Shown piece after piece: positions 1-11,860 of a DNA stretch of 64,000 bases; the stretch's first letter is position 1, and every line of letters begins with the position of its first letter. The stretch spans positions 1,364,001 through 1,428,000 of the forward strand of contig VJWM01000019.1 in the NCBI GenBank assembly GCA_010909165.1, in the 5' to 3' direction. Source of the DNA: Anthoceros angustus. Its lineage: Eukaryota > Streptophyta > Anthocerotopsida > Anthocerotales > Anthocerotaceae. The translations under genes were made by a program, and so were the position numbers. The notes under the pieces are model-generated. The model did not search any database. It saw only the letters and a program-made list of their open reading frames with translations, and was not told the origin of the DNA.

Positions 1-600
1 GATACGAATTATGACATTTGATCTTGTCGATAATGAAAAGGTGCTTTTCGCTAAGCACTGAGTCGACTTGTGTCACCTGGTGGGAAGCGTGTAGAATACA
101 AGAATTTTGGTTAGTTTTATATGAGAATCATTGATCGGCATTGCACACCCTTTTTTATCATCGATCAGACATTTATCTACCCTTGCAAGGTTTGTGCAAG
201 CTGTACTGTGCTGCAAGGCCTATACGAGGTGCTCAAAGGTTTGTGCGAAGTGTCTCAAGGTGCTGCAAGATGAGGCCACTCTTCACCTCTGTGAATTTTT
301 GAGTAGCAACACAATTCGTGCTGGTGTGATATGCTTTTAAGATCGCTTGGACTGGGAACACATTGAGCGGAATAAGGAAGATCTTACAAGGATTGTCAAA
401 GACATGGCCCTCAACGGAAAGCCTTTATCTAATATTGGGGATGAATTGCATAAAGATGTTGAAACACAGATATCATTCCTATGAGGCAAAGCTGACAATG
501 GGATTGACAGCTTGGAGGCCAGGATTGCCTTCCTCGGTCATAAATCTGACAAAGTGATGCGGACAGTTGAAAATTTCAGTCTATTCCGATCAAGGAGTTA
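1..600. other. No supported gene; degraded coding-like stretch
   Basis: Short frames on the plus strand are interrupted by stops. A stretch around 340-580 reads like a broken helical or coiled-coil peptide, but it has no motif I recognise. It directly adjoins the minisatellite that follows and may be transposon debris. Confidence 0.3.
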
Positions 601-1030
601 GCACAAGGAGGCTTTCAAGAAGTGAAGACAAGTAAAGCATAAGAAGTGAAGACAAGTGAGGCAATCAAGAAGTCAGCGCAAAGAGGCTTTCAAGAAGTGA
701 AAGACAAGTGAGGCATAAGAAGTGAAGATAAGTGAGGTCATTAAGCACAAGGAGGCTTTGACGAAGTGAAAGATAAAGTGAGGCATAAGAAGTGAAGGTA
801 AGTGAGGTGAACAAGGAGTCAGCACAAAGAGGCTTTGAGGAAGTGAAAGACAAGTGAGGCACATCAACGGAGGCTTTGAGGAAGTGAAAGACAAGTGAGG
901 CACATCAACGGAAGCTTTGAGGAAGTGAAAGACAAGTGAGGCATATCAACGGAGGCTTTGAGGAAGTGAAAGACAAGTGAGGCACATCAACGGAAACATC
1001 TGATGCTCAGAGGCTTTCAACGGAAACATC
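600..1030 (+). repeat. Minisatellite with about 41-bp unit
   Basis: A GA-rich unit built on the core aagtgaaagacaagtgaggc is repeated. Four copies of about 41 bp, each ending in an 'acggaggctttgagg'-like block, lie at roughly 838-1000. More diverged and differently spaced copies run back to about 600. Open frames on the minus strand across it only reflect the repeat. Confidence 0.85.
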
Positions 1031-1444
1031 AAAGGCTTTCAACTTTCATGAAGTGAAAGCTTGACCTAGGTAGTGGCAAGGGTCATGGGAGGGTGGGAAA
1101 TAGTGGCGTGAGGATCATGGCATGGCTACGGGGCTTGTGGCCTCTTGCCCTCCCTTCCACCACAAGTGCAGGGAGCACCCCCCTCCCCCTTCTTCTCTCC
1201 ATTGTGTCCTTTTTCCGGCTTGGTCTCTTCTCCTAGCTTATTGATGCAGGGGTTTGAGGACATGATGTTTAGGTCAGAAGTGTAAGCATTCGATGTACAC
1301 ACATGTGTGACCGGCATGATGGGGGAGGCAGCGTGAGGCATTAGGCAGCATGGTGGTCTGCGGCCTCTCCAGCCACAAGAGTGACCCCTGTTGTGCAGAT
1401 ATGCTATCTCAAGAGACAATGGCGGTGCAAAGACTCCTTGACAT

Positions 1445-1605
1445 TAAGCAGCTCCCCCCTTCCTCCTTTTCCCCTTTCGCCCCTTGTTTTCCTCCCTTCC
1501 TCCCTCCCTCCTCCTCCCTGCCCCTCCCTACCTCCCTGCTCCCTCCATTCCAACTCCCTCCCCCTCTCCCTTTTCTCCCTTTCTCCCGTTGCTATGGTCC
1601 CTCTG
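1445..1605 (+). repeat. Polypyrimidine tract
   Basis: About 160 bp of the plus strand is almost only C and T, with runs of cccctt and tccctc. The strand asymmetry is extreme. Long proline/serine/leucine-rich frames through it are compositional and are not annotated as genes. Confidence 0.8.
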
Positions 1606-1624
1606 GAAGGAACTTTTTGTTCAT

Positions 1625-1800
1625 ATGGCTTCTCATGAACTTTTGTATTATGAAATGTGACCCCTCAAGAACTTTTGTGCCATGAAATATGGCACCTCAT
1701 GAACTTTGGTGATATGAAAGGTGGTCCTCATGAACTTTTGTGGTATGAAATATGGCCCCATGACTTTGTTCCATGAAGTATGGCCCCTCAAAGTTCTATA
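1625..1800 (+). repeat. Tandem repeat, unit about 35 bp
   Basis: About five imperfect copies of a unit resembling ctcatgaacttttgt followed by atgaaatatggcc. Spacing varies by a few bases between copies. Confidence 0.7.
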
Positions 1801-2532
1801 TCATTGTGATCAAATTTGTCGTCCCTTGGAAGGTCGCGCTGGACTCCCTCGAGTGAGTTCTTTAGTGCAAGACGTTAATAAAACCTTGAACCTTGATAAG
1901 ACCTAGGGGAAAGTTAAGTTGGTGCAACCTCTAAAGGCTCACAACCACCAAGACAAGGGCTTCAAAATACGCAGGTTTGCTTGCAGGCTCGCTTTCTCCT
2001 AATACACGGTTTCCATCATTGAATTCACTTACATGTCCTTTGGCTATCATGTTCTTCTTGTTCTTTGGCTATCGCCAAGCCCAGCCCCAAGAAAGGGCCT
2101 GCCCATCCCTCCCATAGCCTCGCCATGCGCACTCTACTTGTATCGAGGTATAGAGAAGCATACATATATTGCCGTATCTTTCATATTTCGCCATGCAACT
2201 CCCCATATCGGCGAATCCATCACCGTGCGCGCGCCATATACGTTTCGAACGAGCGGGGGGGAAGTAAGCATCAGGTCGCTATGGCAGGGCATGGGCATGA
2301 CATGCCACGGAAGATGTTACACGGGCGAAGCATTTATCGCTTCGGAGATTGAGACGAAGGAAAAGGGAACACGGCGCGATAAAAGTGTCTTTTGCTCGGT
2401 TCTGCACACGATATGTATTGTTTACAAGGTAGAGAAGGCAGGAAGAAAAGCTAGTTCCGCGCTGGACATGCCGTTGTTCGTTGCGGGAGCAGTATGGGTT
2501 ATATAGAAATGCTATCTGGTGGGCGCTAGACG
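1801..2532. other. Intergenic, nothing recognised
   Basis: The longest frame is 157 codons (2033-2506, plus strand) and shows no domain. The stretch lies just downstream of the GDSL gene stop, so part of it may be that gene's 3' UTR. Confidence 0.4.
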
Positions 2533-4072
2533 CTAAGCGCTAGTCCCGGTGAGCAGCTGCCGCACATTGATGGGACTGATCTGCTGAGTCCCGCCGGTGA
2601 AGAGAGCTGGAGCCAAGAGTCGATTCACATGTTCTGTCGGGTGGAAGGGGTCCCAGAAGATGTAATCCGGTCGGTCAGGACACACGGTTGCCCCGAGGTA
2701 TGCAACGCAGGGGATGAGGCCGCCGACGGCAGCGCAGCACGGCATGTTCGTCACGTTGAAACCTGCAGCAGCCGGAATCGTCTCAGCCACAAGACGTTGC
2801 AGAACGGAACCAAACTGTATGTCTGTCAGTACTGGGCAGTGGGAGGTGCGTACCCTCAGGGGCGGGGTTGTTGATGAGATTGAGCACGAAGTCGTATGTA
2901 TTTGCGTAGAGGAATGCGGCATCCGGGTACTGGGATCGGAGCTGCTGGAGCAGTCTTTGCAGCCCGGAGTTGAACCCGGAGGCCAGCTGGTTCACCCTGT
3001 CGACGCAGGTTCCGTTGGAGCCGTTTTGCTGGATCTGAGACGGGATGCAGCCCAAGGGGCCCAGGCCCACGACCACGAACTGGCGCGCTCCCAGAGAGTA
3101 TATCGTCTGCAATGTGATCATGAACGGACCCACGTTTTGTGTCAAGATTTCGTGTCGTGCAGAACGGTGGCAGAATGTGAGTCTAGATCTGACCGTGAGT
3201 TGCCTGTCGAGGTTGGTGATCAGCAGGTTCTGATAGGCAGACGGCGAGAGGAGGCTTCTGAAACTGAAGGGCAGCAAGTAGTTGTTGATGTAGTCGTTGC
3301 TGCCGATCACGATGGTGAACAGGGAGTTGTTTCTGAGAAGGGTTTCTGTGGAGTCGTTTCCGAGCTGCGCCTGGAGGCTTGCGATGGTGTTTTGGAAGAA
3401 GGAGATCTGCTCGTCGAAGTTGATGTTCGTGATCTGCATACGGTGGGCAGCATCGGATTCACGACCAGAATGAATGGTGTTCACCAACCCGAGTTCCAGT
3501 GCTGCTGCAGAATGCGACTTGCATACTCACATAATTCAGGCCGGTGTCGTTTAGAATGCCCGCTGCTGCTGAAGCGTAGTTCACCCCTTGAAGAATCCCA
3601 GGGCCACCGGCTTGAATGTCGGGCTGGAGATAAGGCGGTTGGCTGGTTGCGTAGCCTATGAGTTCAGCTGCATCAACAAGTCCGACCCAACAGTTGAGAA
3701 TTTCGAAATGCGTGCAACAGATGAATTCCACAACACTCCACACAGCAAGTACTGAGTAGTGCAGTGCGATCGGGTGGTGCCACAATTACAGAGAATGTCC
3801 AGAACCGTTTTGCCGTTACAGAATCGGCCCGTTGCGATGCCACCCGGGTAGTCGATTCCGTTGTAGGGGAAGTTTGCCCTGGCCAAAGTGGGGATGTAGT
3901 TGTTGTTCCCGACATCCACCAGGGAGTCTCCAAACGTGAACAGAGCTTGAGTCAGCGGAGCTGCACCAGCTCCTGGCCCCGTGCTCATCACCATCACAGC
4001 TATCGATAACGAAATGCTGGCCAATCTGGTGGACAGCACCAGTATCGACAGAGTGGACTGCTTGGACGTCAT
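2533..4072 (-). CDS. GDSL esterase/lipase, five exons
   Basis: Exons on the minus strand are 4072-3790, 3667-3531, 3433-3194, 3106-2854 and 2762-2533. All introns are GT-AG, and the exons total 1143 nt, or 380 residues. The ATG at 4072 opens a hydrophobic N-terminus that looks like a secretory signal, followed by the block I motif FTFGDSLVDVGNNNY with the nucleophilic serine. Block II is GVNYASAAAGI, block III is GSNDY, and the last exon carries DPFHPTE with the catalytic Asp and His. Five exons and about 360-380 residues are typical for plant GDSL lipases. These are usually secreted hydrolases acting on lipid or cutin-type esters, but the substrate cannot be told here. The gene looks intact, and its 3' end faces the minisatellite region. 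Confidence 0.92.
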
Positions 4073-5277
4073 TGTGGCCGGGAAGCCTCGGGACTGCCTC
4101 CTGATCTGACACAGCTGCAGGGCACATACTGTCTTCCTGCTCACACTGAGATGCAGTATTACACCTGCAGCCTCACCAGAAAAGGGACCCCGGTTCCTGA
4201 AAGCTTTAAGGTGAACTACCTACAGCAGCTATTCAGGCGGTGACTTTGGCCACCACTCCACGAATTTGTGCACCCTGCTCGGGAAGTATCCAATGCGTGC
4301 TCCCGCAAACACCGAATTCAAGTGTGCTTGCCGGTGGACAAACCACCAAAGGAGCCGCATTCCCGGAGTGGAAGACGATCGGGCCCAGCTGTGTGGACAA
4401 CCTGCAACAGACTGTCTGCACACATTATTGCCACCATACTATTTTGCTAAAAGAAGACATTATTGCTCACATACACAATACACGCTTCTACCTTTCCCAA
4501 ACGCAGTTTTCAAACAATAGTTTTTCCTCGCTTTTCCTCCGGAACACCAGGTTTCTTGCTTCATCCATTCGTTCACGGTCGGTGGGCATTGGTGTTATTA
4601 AACGCCAAGGGGTATTGTTGTTGCAAGTTCCACTGACGATTCCAACCCTGCGTGCGTTCTCCACGTTCTTCATTGGGCATTCGGTTCCTTGAGACCTCCA
4701 GGTTATTTCACAGTGCTCATAGAGGTACGATCAACCCAAGGCGATTGGACCTCAAAATGGGCATTGTACTTTTCTTGTTTCTCTTCAACGTAGGATTTTA
4801 GGACGATTCGAGAAAATAAAAAGGCTCAGGACTAGTATCATCAAACTCTCACCGTGCCATCGTCCAGGGCTTGTGCTCCATTTCCTTGTGCGACGAGAGT
4901 GGTGGGTGTGCCCTAAAGCGCTTGTCTCTTCCACCTGGTTAGGGTTTTGAAGAGTTTTGTGCCATGGTTTCAGTATGGTTATCATTTCTTACTCCCTAGA
5001 TGTTTTTGCACCTAGCAGTGGAGAAAGGCGTCAGTTTGTGGCTAGTGCGGCCTACTGGCTGGTGGGGAGGCAAATGTTGTTTGTGATCTTGGTGGCTTGC
5101 CGCACCCTTCATGCCGGATTCCTGGAAACCCTGGGAAAACAAAAGCAAATAAGCCATGTAATTTGTAGCTTATGCACCTATGGGCAACACCTATAACATT
5201 TTAATGAGATCATTTTAAACCCGTCTTAATAAAATGAAGTATTGCAGTAACTTCTTAGATCTCTTAGATCTTCTTTG
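4073..5277. other. GDSL upstream region and intergenic DNA
   Basis: This should contain the GDSL promoter. The longest frame (4240-4692, plus, 150 codons) has no domain. No RNA gene is visible, and the right end passes into an AT-rich spacer before the interspersed repeat. Confidence 0.4.
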
Positions 5278-5523
5278 TGTCCAAATGGCTTAGGCCAAAT
5301 GGACACACATTTATAAGAACGCCGTGATTAAGCATCCTGAGCCTAGATCGGTGATTAAGCATCCTGAGCCTAGATCGGTACTTAGATGGGGTGCCTAAAG
5401 GGAGTGGATGCCCTTGGTGCAAGTAGCTTAGGCACACCATGGTACAAGTTGTCAAGTACCAAGTCCCATGACGGAAATCCGTCCTTAGTGGACTCAAATA
5501 AAATTCTTCTTCTTCTTCTTCTT
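5278..5523 (+). repeat. Interspersed repeat, copy 1, with (TTC)n end
   Basis: About 246 bp that closely matches 53306-53706 once the nested insertion in that copy is removed. It starts tgtccaaatggcttaggcc and ends with aataaaa followed by (ttc) repeats. This copy carries a private 27-bp tandem duplication (5324-5350 and 5351-5377). The short length, dispersed occurrence and simple-repeat 3' end suggest a SINE-like or LINE-tail element. No pol III boxes were confirmed. Confidence 0.75.
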
Positions 5524-6029
5524 AGCGGATTAGGCATCAGGCTCCTGGTTTTAGCAGATTCGGCAATCGGGCGCCCAGTTCTCGTTTCCCTCGACGAAAT
5601 CAGGCTCCCAAATTCGGACCAACACGGGAAGCAGGGCAAATGGGGTACGCAATGTCGCACTTCGTGATCATTAAAATGTAACCCGGCGCAAATTTTGCCG
5701 AGATTGTATAGTCCGGGTCGAACCACTCGTGTCTACAAAAAAAAATGATCCGCTTGAAGCAATGTTGTGCCGCAAGCTGGGTGATCTATGTTACATGAAC
5801 TGGCAGCAGCAGGCAGGCTAACCTACGCGTCGGGGCTTATCACCCTGCCTGCTTTCCGGAGAGTGTCAATTCGGATATTCCGTCAAGACACGCAACCAAC
5901 TTCAATGACGGATGTCCCAGAAGGTTGTGATGTCTCCGCCCCCGTTTTACACTCCAGAGGAAAGAATTGTCTTCGACATCACTGCCGAGCTCAAATGGAT
6001 AATTATGTGCCGCAGACCAGCTGTATCAC
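5524..6029. other. Downstream flank of the MED26 gene
   Basis: Probably includes the MED26 3' UTR. No further coding signal seen. Confidence 0.35.
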
Positions 6030-8508
6030 CTACCTTCGCACCCAGTTCTTGGTCTGATGAGGTTTGGGTTTCTGCGTTGGGTGGTGATGCTTAGCGCGAT
6101 TCGGTCCACCCTTTGGAAGCTCGTGCAAACCCATCACTTGGACAGTCCGTGACTTCTTGGCTGCAAGGGTCATCCATCCCAAGGGTCACAATGAGGAGTC
6201 GATCACCAGCTTTCAAGTCATGCCAAAGCAAAAACCAAAGCCAAAAAAAAGCAACATCCTATCCTCTAAAGCCAAAAGCAGGAGATCTGTGGTGGTTAAC
6301 CAACCAGCTTCTGCCTCCTCATATCTCTCGTGCAATTTCCTTTTAGCAGCTTCAAGCCTTGCTTGAACATTTGGTTCAGGAGACCTCTGTCTCTGCAAGC
6401 AGAAAGCCAGTGTAAGCAAACAGCCCCGCTGGATGGAAATGCAACCAGCACCCCAGAGTGCTTCACATCTCCTGCAAACCATCAGCAACCACAACCACCA
6501 TGGGAAATCAACTCACCACTGGCTGCGCGGGTTTTAGGTTTTCCACTCTCGGCCTGGGCACGGGCTTTGGCTCAGGCTTTTGTACCTGTGTCTCACTGCT
6601 TCGCTTCATATGCGCTCCATTGGAATCTGTCCGCATAGGGTGGTCCTCATCCACACCAGCGTACCCATCACCTATCCTGGACTTGCGAGAGGAAGAATTG
6701 CCGAAGTCCTCATCTTCCTCCATGTACTTGGTGCCATTGCGGCTAGAGGCTACTCTCTGAGTGGCATTCGACTTCTGCTGTCGGGGTTCATCATCTCTGG
6801 ATCGCCTGATATCAATGCTAAAATTTGCCCGTTCTCTATTCCCCCTGACCTCTGGCTCTGGTTCAGGGCTTGATGATACAGCAATTCGATTCCGTCTCTC
6901 GACTTTTTTTATCACTCTTGTCGAGGCCTGCGGAGGCACATCCTCAAGGCGGGTCATCGAAGAAGTCTCTGCAGATGGTCGGCGATCAATCTCTTGGCCA
7001 CTCATATCCCCAGAACCCGCAGCTGAAAGAGACCAGACATTGTTAAGTACAGGTGCCACAATGAGAGGGATTTAAACTGCAAGGACTAAGACAGCAATCG
7101 CATAGGGAACAAGCTACGTTCTTACATAATTCATCTTCCGTGAAGTCCAAGAGCTGCATAAACAAAAAGATCGAGTCAGCCCAGAACTAAACATGGAAAG
7201 ATATCTCCTGCAGTAAAGAGAGCCACAAAGTGCCTTCACTTACTCCATCCAGGCTTTTCCCAAAGTCAACTTCCATTGAACCTGCAGCTAGCAGGGCACC
7301 TGCATCCAGAGGAGGGGACGGCAGTCCATGCTCCCCTGCATTCATTTGAGAGGGACCTGCATGGAGCACCGAATGTCACTGCCTTTTTCTCAAAGAGCAC
7401 GCGCAGACACAAGTACAGGAGGGGGGGAAACTACCTGCTGATACAATGGACCTCTCGCTCTTGACAAACTCCTCAATCACTTCCTTCCAGCCACTGCTAT
7501 CACGACCCAAACCCGGCAAGCCAGTGAGGAAGGAGAAGCCGCACGGAACACGGCCGCCAAACGAAAATGACATGAATAAACCGCACAAGATAAGCCTGTG
7601 GACATATTACGTGACAAGCTGCCGAGCCAATCCGCGCACTTGCTTGCTCCTAGAAAACTTTCTCAAGTCCCTCACTACCTTTCCAATCTCAGTATGCTGC
7701 AAAGACAGCCCCAACACATCCGTCAGCTCCATCTTCAGCAGCACCCCAACAGCCAGGCAACGGCAGCAACAGAGCGCACAGGCTCGAAAACGCAGTGCAG
7801 TATTCCACGCAATGACTGCACCCATCCTAGAGCACAAGAGCAAGTCTGCAATGCAAGACCTTCAAAATTTCCACCGTGATGGACACGTCCTCCATCCTCC
7901 TCAGCAGGCTCAGAATGTCGTCATCCGACTGCACAAAGCATCACAACCCCGTTCAGCGCATCCTCCTGTACTAACCCCACGAAACCACATCCAACCGCCA
8001 CACCCCAGCCTACCATGCCGGGATCCTGCAGCTTCGCCTTGATATTCGCAATGTCACCCAGCGCCCGCTTCTCAGCATCCAACTCCCGGTCCAGCTCCTC
8101 CACCCCCTCGTCGAAGTCGTCGTAGCCTAGAGGCCCAGGGCTCCCCGGCTCCGGATCTCGCAGCCCATCCTCCTGCTCCTCCTCCGCCTCCCTCACCGGC
8201 ACCGGCTCCGGCTCCGCCTCCACTTCCCTCCCCCTCACCCTATCCCGCTCCTCGCCCGCCTCCTCCTGCTGCCGCCTGCCCCCCCTGGCGGGCGCAATCC
8301 GGGAATCCTGCGCCACCGGCCTACCCGCAGCCTTGGCAACCGCGCCATTAGCCCTGGCAGGAGGCAACGAAAAGAGCTGCTCCGCATACGAGTCCCTCCT
8401 CCTCCGCAGCTCCTCCGGGTGCTCCGCAGCCGCAATCCCTATCAGCTCCCGCAAGGCCGTCCATATATCCTCCCCGGATTCCCTCACCAGCCTCCGCCAT
8501 TGCCCCAT
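6030..8508 (-). CDS. MED26: Mediator subunit 26 (MED26), TFIIS N-terminal domain protein
   Basis: Nine exons on the minus strand: 8508-8014, 7928-7860, 7696-7611, 7493-7435, 7356-7244, 7153-7126, 7022-6517, 6392-6305 and 6160-6030. They total 1575 nt, or 524 residues, all with GT-AG introns. The start is placed at MGQWRRLVRESG because plant MED26 begins this way; earlier in-frame ATGs (for example 8610) exist. Residues about 1-50 match the plant N-terminus (AAAEHPEELRRRRD). Residues about 166-240 form the TFIIS N-terminal (LW) helical bundle, with VEILKHTEIGKVVRDLRK and GWKEVIEEFVK. The charged middle is disordered. The C-terminus has ARLEAAKRKLHERYEEAE and KKSRTVQVMGLHELPK, both family hallmarks. 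The protein links the Mediator complex to RNA polymerase II elongation in the nucleus. Confidence 0.9.
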
Positions 8509-9911
8509 CCTTCCTGCTCCCCCGCCCCCGCAGATCCACCGATCCCCGCCCACCCTAACCCTGCAATTGCGCCTCCTGCAATTCCTCGGAATCATTGGCA
8601 GCTGCTGCATGCGCTCCTCCACAATTCCCCAATTTAGTCCCCAGGCACCAAATCACCACACCCACGCCGTGGCCGGAGGAGCAGCGCAGACACAATCAAT
8701 CCCGCACAGGACATCGCGCGACCCCGGCCCGGCCCCGCCCCGCCCGGCCCAGCCAGCCTCAATTGCGGCCTCCTTCCGCGCAATTTCGCTGCAGCAGTCG
8801 GCGGGGCGCGGGAATCGCAGCGTCCAATCCAGGGGGGTCGGGGAGGGAGGGGAGGGCTGGCCAGGGGTGGCAGGAGGCCGGGCGAGGGCGACTCTACCCA
8901 GCAGACCCCGTGTTGTCGCGAGACGCGGAGGAGGGGAGGAGGGGAGATGGAAGGAAGCGAGTCGACTTCTCTGATCTGCTTCTTGGAAGGAAAGGGAAGG
9001 GCCGAGGGAGGCGTGAGGAAAGCGAAAGGAAAGGGGGGAGGCGGAAAAGAAAAGATGCGGAGAGGCGGGGCGTAGCGCCTCGTGGTCGCGAGGTCCGCCG
9101 GGGCCCAGTCAGATGACATGTAAGATATGGGGCAATGGGCATGGGCATGGGCATGCCGCCCGGTCCGTGCCACGGACCCCTCGCCTCCTCCAACTTCTTT
9201 ACATAAATGCCATATGTGGAATCGGGACAGCGGAACCGCGGAACCCTGCACTGCCGTGTCCACACGGCCAGTCCTGTGGCCGCCGCTGCCCCTTGCCCTA
9301 ATTTTGTTCCCACACCCTCGCGTTCTCTTCCTTTCACCTTCCACCACCTAGCTCGTCACTCTTCCATAAACGCCACGCCCTCACCTCTTGGTGCCTGCCA
9401 CACCTTTGCTATTATTAGACCTACTTCGCTTCCGCTTCTGCTACCTACCCCATCGGGCAGCACTCGCCACTGGGATAAGGTTGGGTCCGAGTGTCCTCAC
9501 CCCAACGGGATCTCCAAGTTTTGGTACCTACAATAAAATACTTACAAAATCAAAAAAAATACGGCTACCGTGATACATTCAATTAGGTATCTTCTTTTCC
9601 TCAATCATCGTTGTTACGAGGAGAAAAATCAAAACAAGTAGTATTATGATAATGTTCATAATTCTCAAACTAGGTCATTAAATTTAAAAATATTCTCCTT
9701 GACTTCTTTTAAATCTTTTATGAAGGTATAATTTTGTAAAAAATAGAATTGAACATCAGTCTCGTAAACAAATAGAAAAACAAAAAAGAAACATAAGGTT
9801 CAATGCTTGAGTGTTTGCTCGTCTCTAGATATGATATTGGGCACACTTATCCCCTTCAATTTTTCTACATCCATCTTGAGTGATATGACACTGGTTATCT
9901 TACAGGTTATG
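8509..9911. other. GC-rich upstream flank of MED26, then AT-rich border
   Basis: 8509-9100 is very GC- and purine-rich and should hold the MED26 5' UTR and promoter. Long overlapping frames on both strands follow composition and show no domain. After about 9530 the base composition drops sharply to AT-rich, marking the edge of the transposon island. Confidence 0.4.
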
Positions 9912-10049
9912 TCTTTGATTGAATAACTCTCTTTCATACTTCATTACCATTAAATTGTCTTTGATTGAGTAACTCTTTTTCATACTTCATTACCATTAAA
10001 TTGTCTTTGATTGAGTAACTCTTTTTCATACTTCATTACCATTAAATTG
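9912..10049 (+). repeat. Three tandem copies of a 46-bp unit
   Basis: The unit begins tctttgattgagtaactc and ends attaccattaaattg. Three copies fit exactly (138 bp). Copies two and three are nearly identical and the first differs at a few bases. Confidence 0.9.
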
Positions 10050-10360
10050 TCTGGAGCGCAAGGCAATGATATTCGTATCGCAACAGCAAACCGATCCTTA
10101 AAGGATTCGAAGCATGGAGATGGCGCTAAGGCAGTGGCACGCATGAGCAATTAACTGTACGTGAAGAACTGATTTTATTGAAAGCAGAAACTAAATTTTG
10201 TATAGTGTATGAACAGTAATTCTAAATAATGTCTTATACTATATAACTTTGGTATGAACGGTTATTCTAAATAATTTTGTAAAGTATATAACTTTAGGAT
10301 AACATCTTAAATTATTTAACTAGTTTCATAATCAAATATAATGTAAATGGATTTCTAACA
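10050..10360 (-). mobile_element. Probable Ty1/copia 3' LTR remnant with PPT
   Basis: Read on the minus strand, positions 10370-10361 give TGAGTGGGAG, a copia-like polypurine tract. It is followed immediately by TGTTAGAA, a common LTR start, at 10360. The same PPT/LTR junction appears at 54959-54949. The outer LTR end was not fixed. It would belong to a decayed copia element read leftwards. Confidence 0.5.
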
Positions 10361-10479
10361 CTCCCACTCAGTTGAGAATACTAGTAGGGTAAACAAAAAT
10401 ACAAATTGGGTGTATTTTCAGTTATATAAATAATAAGAAGTCTCCCATTATTTACATGTTTGTAAGATTTAATCTAAAA

Positions 10480-10745
10480 ATGCATATGTTTTTGGTTAGA
10501 AGAGCATGTGTCAATTCATGGAAGCAATTTGAGCACACAGATTGAGACAATTTTGAAGGCAAAGTGCTTAAATTCCTTCCATGAATTTATACTTATTCTT
10601 TAACTACAATGTTACCTATATTATAAATAGATTGTATCAGTAAAGAGCGCTAATATGTATATCTACATAGCAATGTTGATCATTTTAATAAAAATTACTA
10701 GTCATTTGTTCGGTGTGTTCAATAAATTATAGAGAATGCATGTTC
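10480..10745 (+). repeat. Dispersed AT-rich repeat, copy A
   Basis: About 260 bp that aligns with 12560-12795. The core is gttagaagagcatgtgtcaa, and the far end is ggtgtgttcaataaattata. Shorter related pieces occur near 22340, 23855 and 26035. Family unknown. Confidence 0.7.
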
Positions 10746-11219
10746 TGTGCGTTGATACTGCCCAGTGCTCCTGTTGTTGTTGTCCTAATGTGATGCAGGT
10801 TGTAAGGAGGAGAATAATCATCCCTGCCAACATCTTCATAAATAGTCCATATGCACCCTGGGATAATAGTATTGAGATAATATTTACACATGATATTTTA
10901 TAGATTCTAATTATTAGATTTATATTTTTTTTTCTCAGCACCATAGGCACTTATGGAAAATGTGTTTTGTGTGTCCTAAATATTCCTCATAACGAACACA
11001 AGCAATCCAAATCATGTGTATTCCGTAGCAGGTGAGGCGCAGCCTCATATGGACAGAACGCTCTTACATATCAATAGGCGGTTGACTATTTTGAGATAAA
11101 AGAGGAATTAACTCCAGAATAACATGACATTAGGCAATTTTTTTGGACTGAAATGTTGAAGTTAACTTAAGTCTGCCCAATAGCGCTAGGGTGTGTTTTT
11201 AAGCTGGAGGTTTGGACTC
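10746..11219. other. AT-rich spacer in transposon island
   Basis: No intact frame or motif recognised. Probably untranslated copia sequence. Confidence 0.35.
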
Positions 11220-11860
11220 TATGTCCATCATACCTAAACATCTCACATGTTTCCTATGTAATTCATAACCCAAGGATTTTGTTAATAGATTTGCAACCTT
11301 ATCTTGTATTTGAATATAACTAATGTCCATAGGTTTATCCTCTAACTTTTCTATCATGTAATGATATTTAAAAACAATATGTTTTGTTCTGGAATGAAAG
11401 ATAGGGTTTCTAGCTAAATGGTTCCTTAGCTAGCACTGAACAAATGTGTAGGTTTTAATTAAGGATGCTCGAGGTCACTCAAAACTAACCTACTCCATAC
11501 TATGTCGTAAGAAACTGAGATCAATACTCTATACTCTGACTCAGTACTAGACTAGGCTATAGTTGGTTGTTTCTTACTTGACCAAGATATGGGAGCTCCT
11601 CCCAAGAGCAATACGTAATCTGATACGGATTTGTGTGTCTCGAGATCACCAGCATAGTCGGCATCAATATATACTTTTAATGTTAACTTCTTTATGTCTG
11701 GTGTATGCATGAACATCAATCCTGTGTGCACAGTCCCCTTGAGGTATGTGAAAATGCGCTTCATTGACATCCAATCTTCATGTCCAGAGTTCTCCAGGAA
11801 TTGTGAACAGGAGCTAACGTCAAAAAATATATTTGGTATTGTAAAATTGCTTAAGTACAT
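11220..11860 (-). pseudogene. Ty1/copia RNase H remnant
   Basis: The minus strand encodes a copia RNase H region. Residues GHEDWMSMKRIFTYLKGT and YIDADYAGDLETHKSVSDYV lie at 11860-11552. A further piece resembling the family C-terminus (NPIFHSRTKHI, then a cysteine-poor tail) continues to about 11220 after frame breaks. No upstream reverse transcriptase is in frame. It is a dead fragment of a pol gene. Confidence 0.8.

Noticed and set aside
1350-1685. Pro/Leu/Ser-rich frame
   Set aside because: Simple translation of a polypyrimidine tract.
2714-3661. 315-codon plus-strand frame
   Set aside because: It lies exactly opposite the GDSL exons and introns, has no domain, and is explained by the composition of the antisense strand.
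8634-9347. 237-codon minus-strand frame upstream of MED26
   Set aside because: Very GC-rich, begins without relation to the MED26 N-terminus, overlaps other long frames in several phases and shows no domain.
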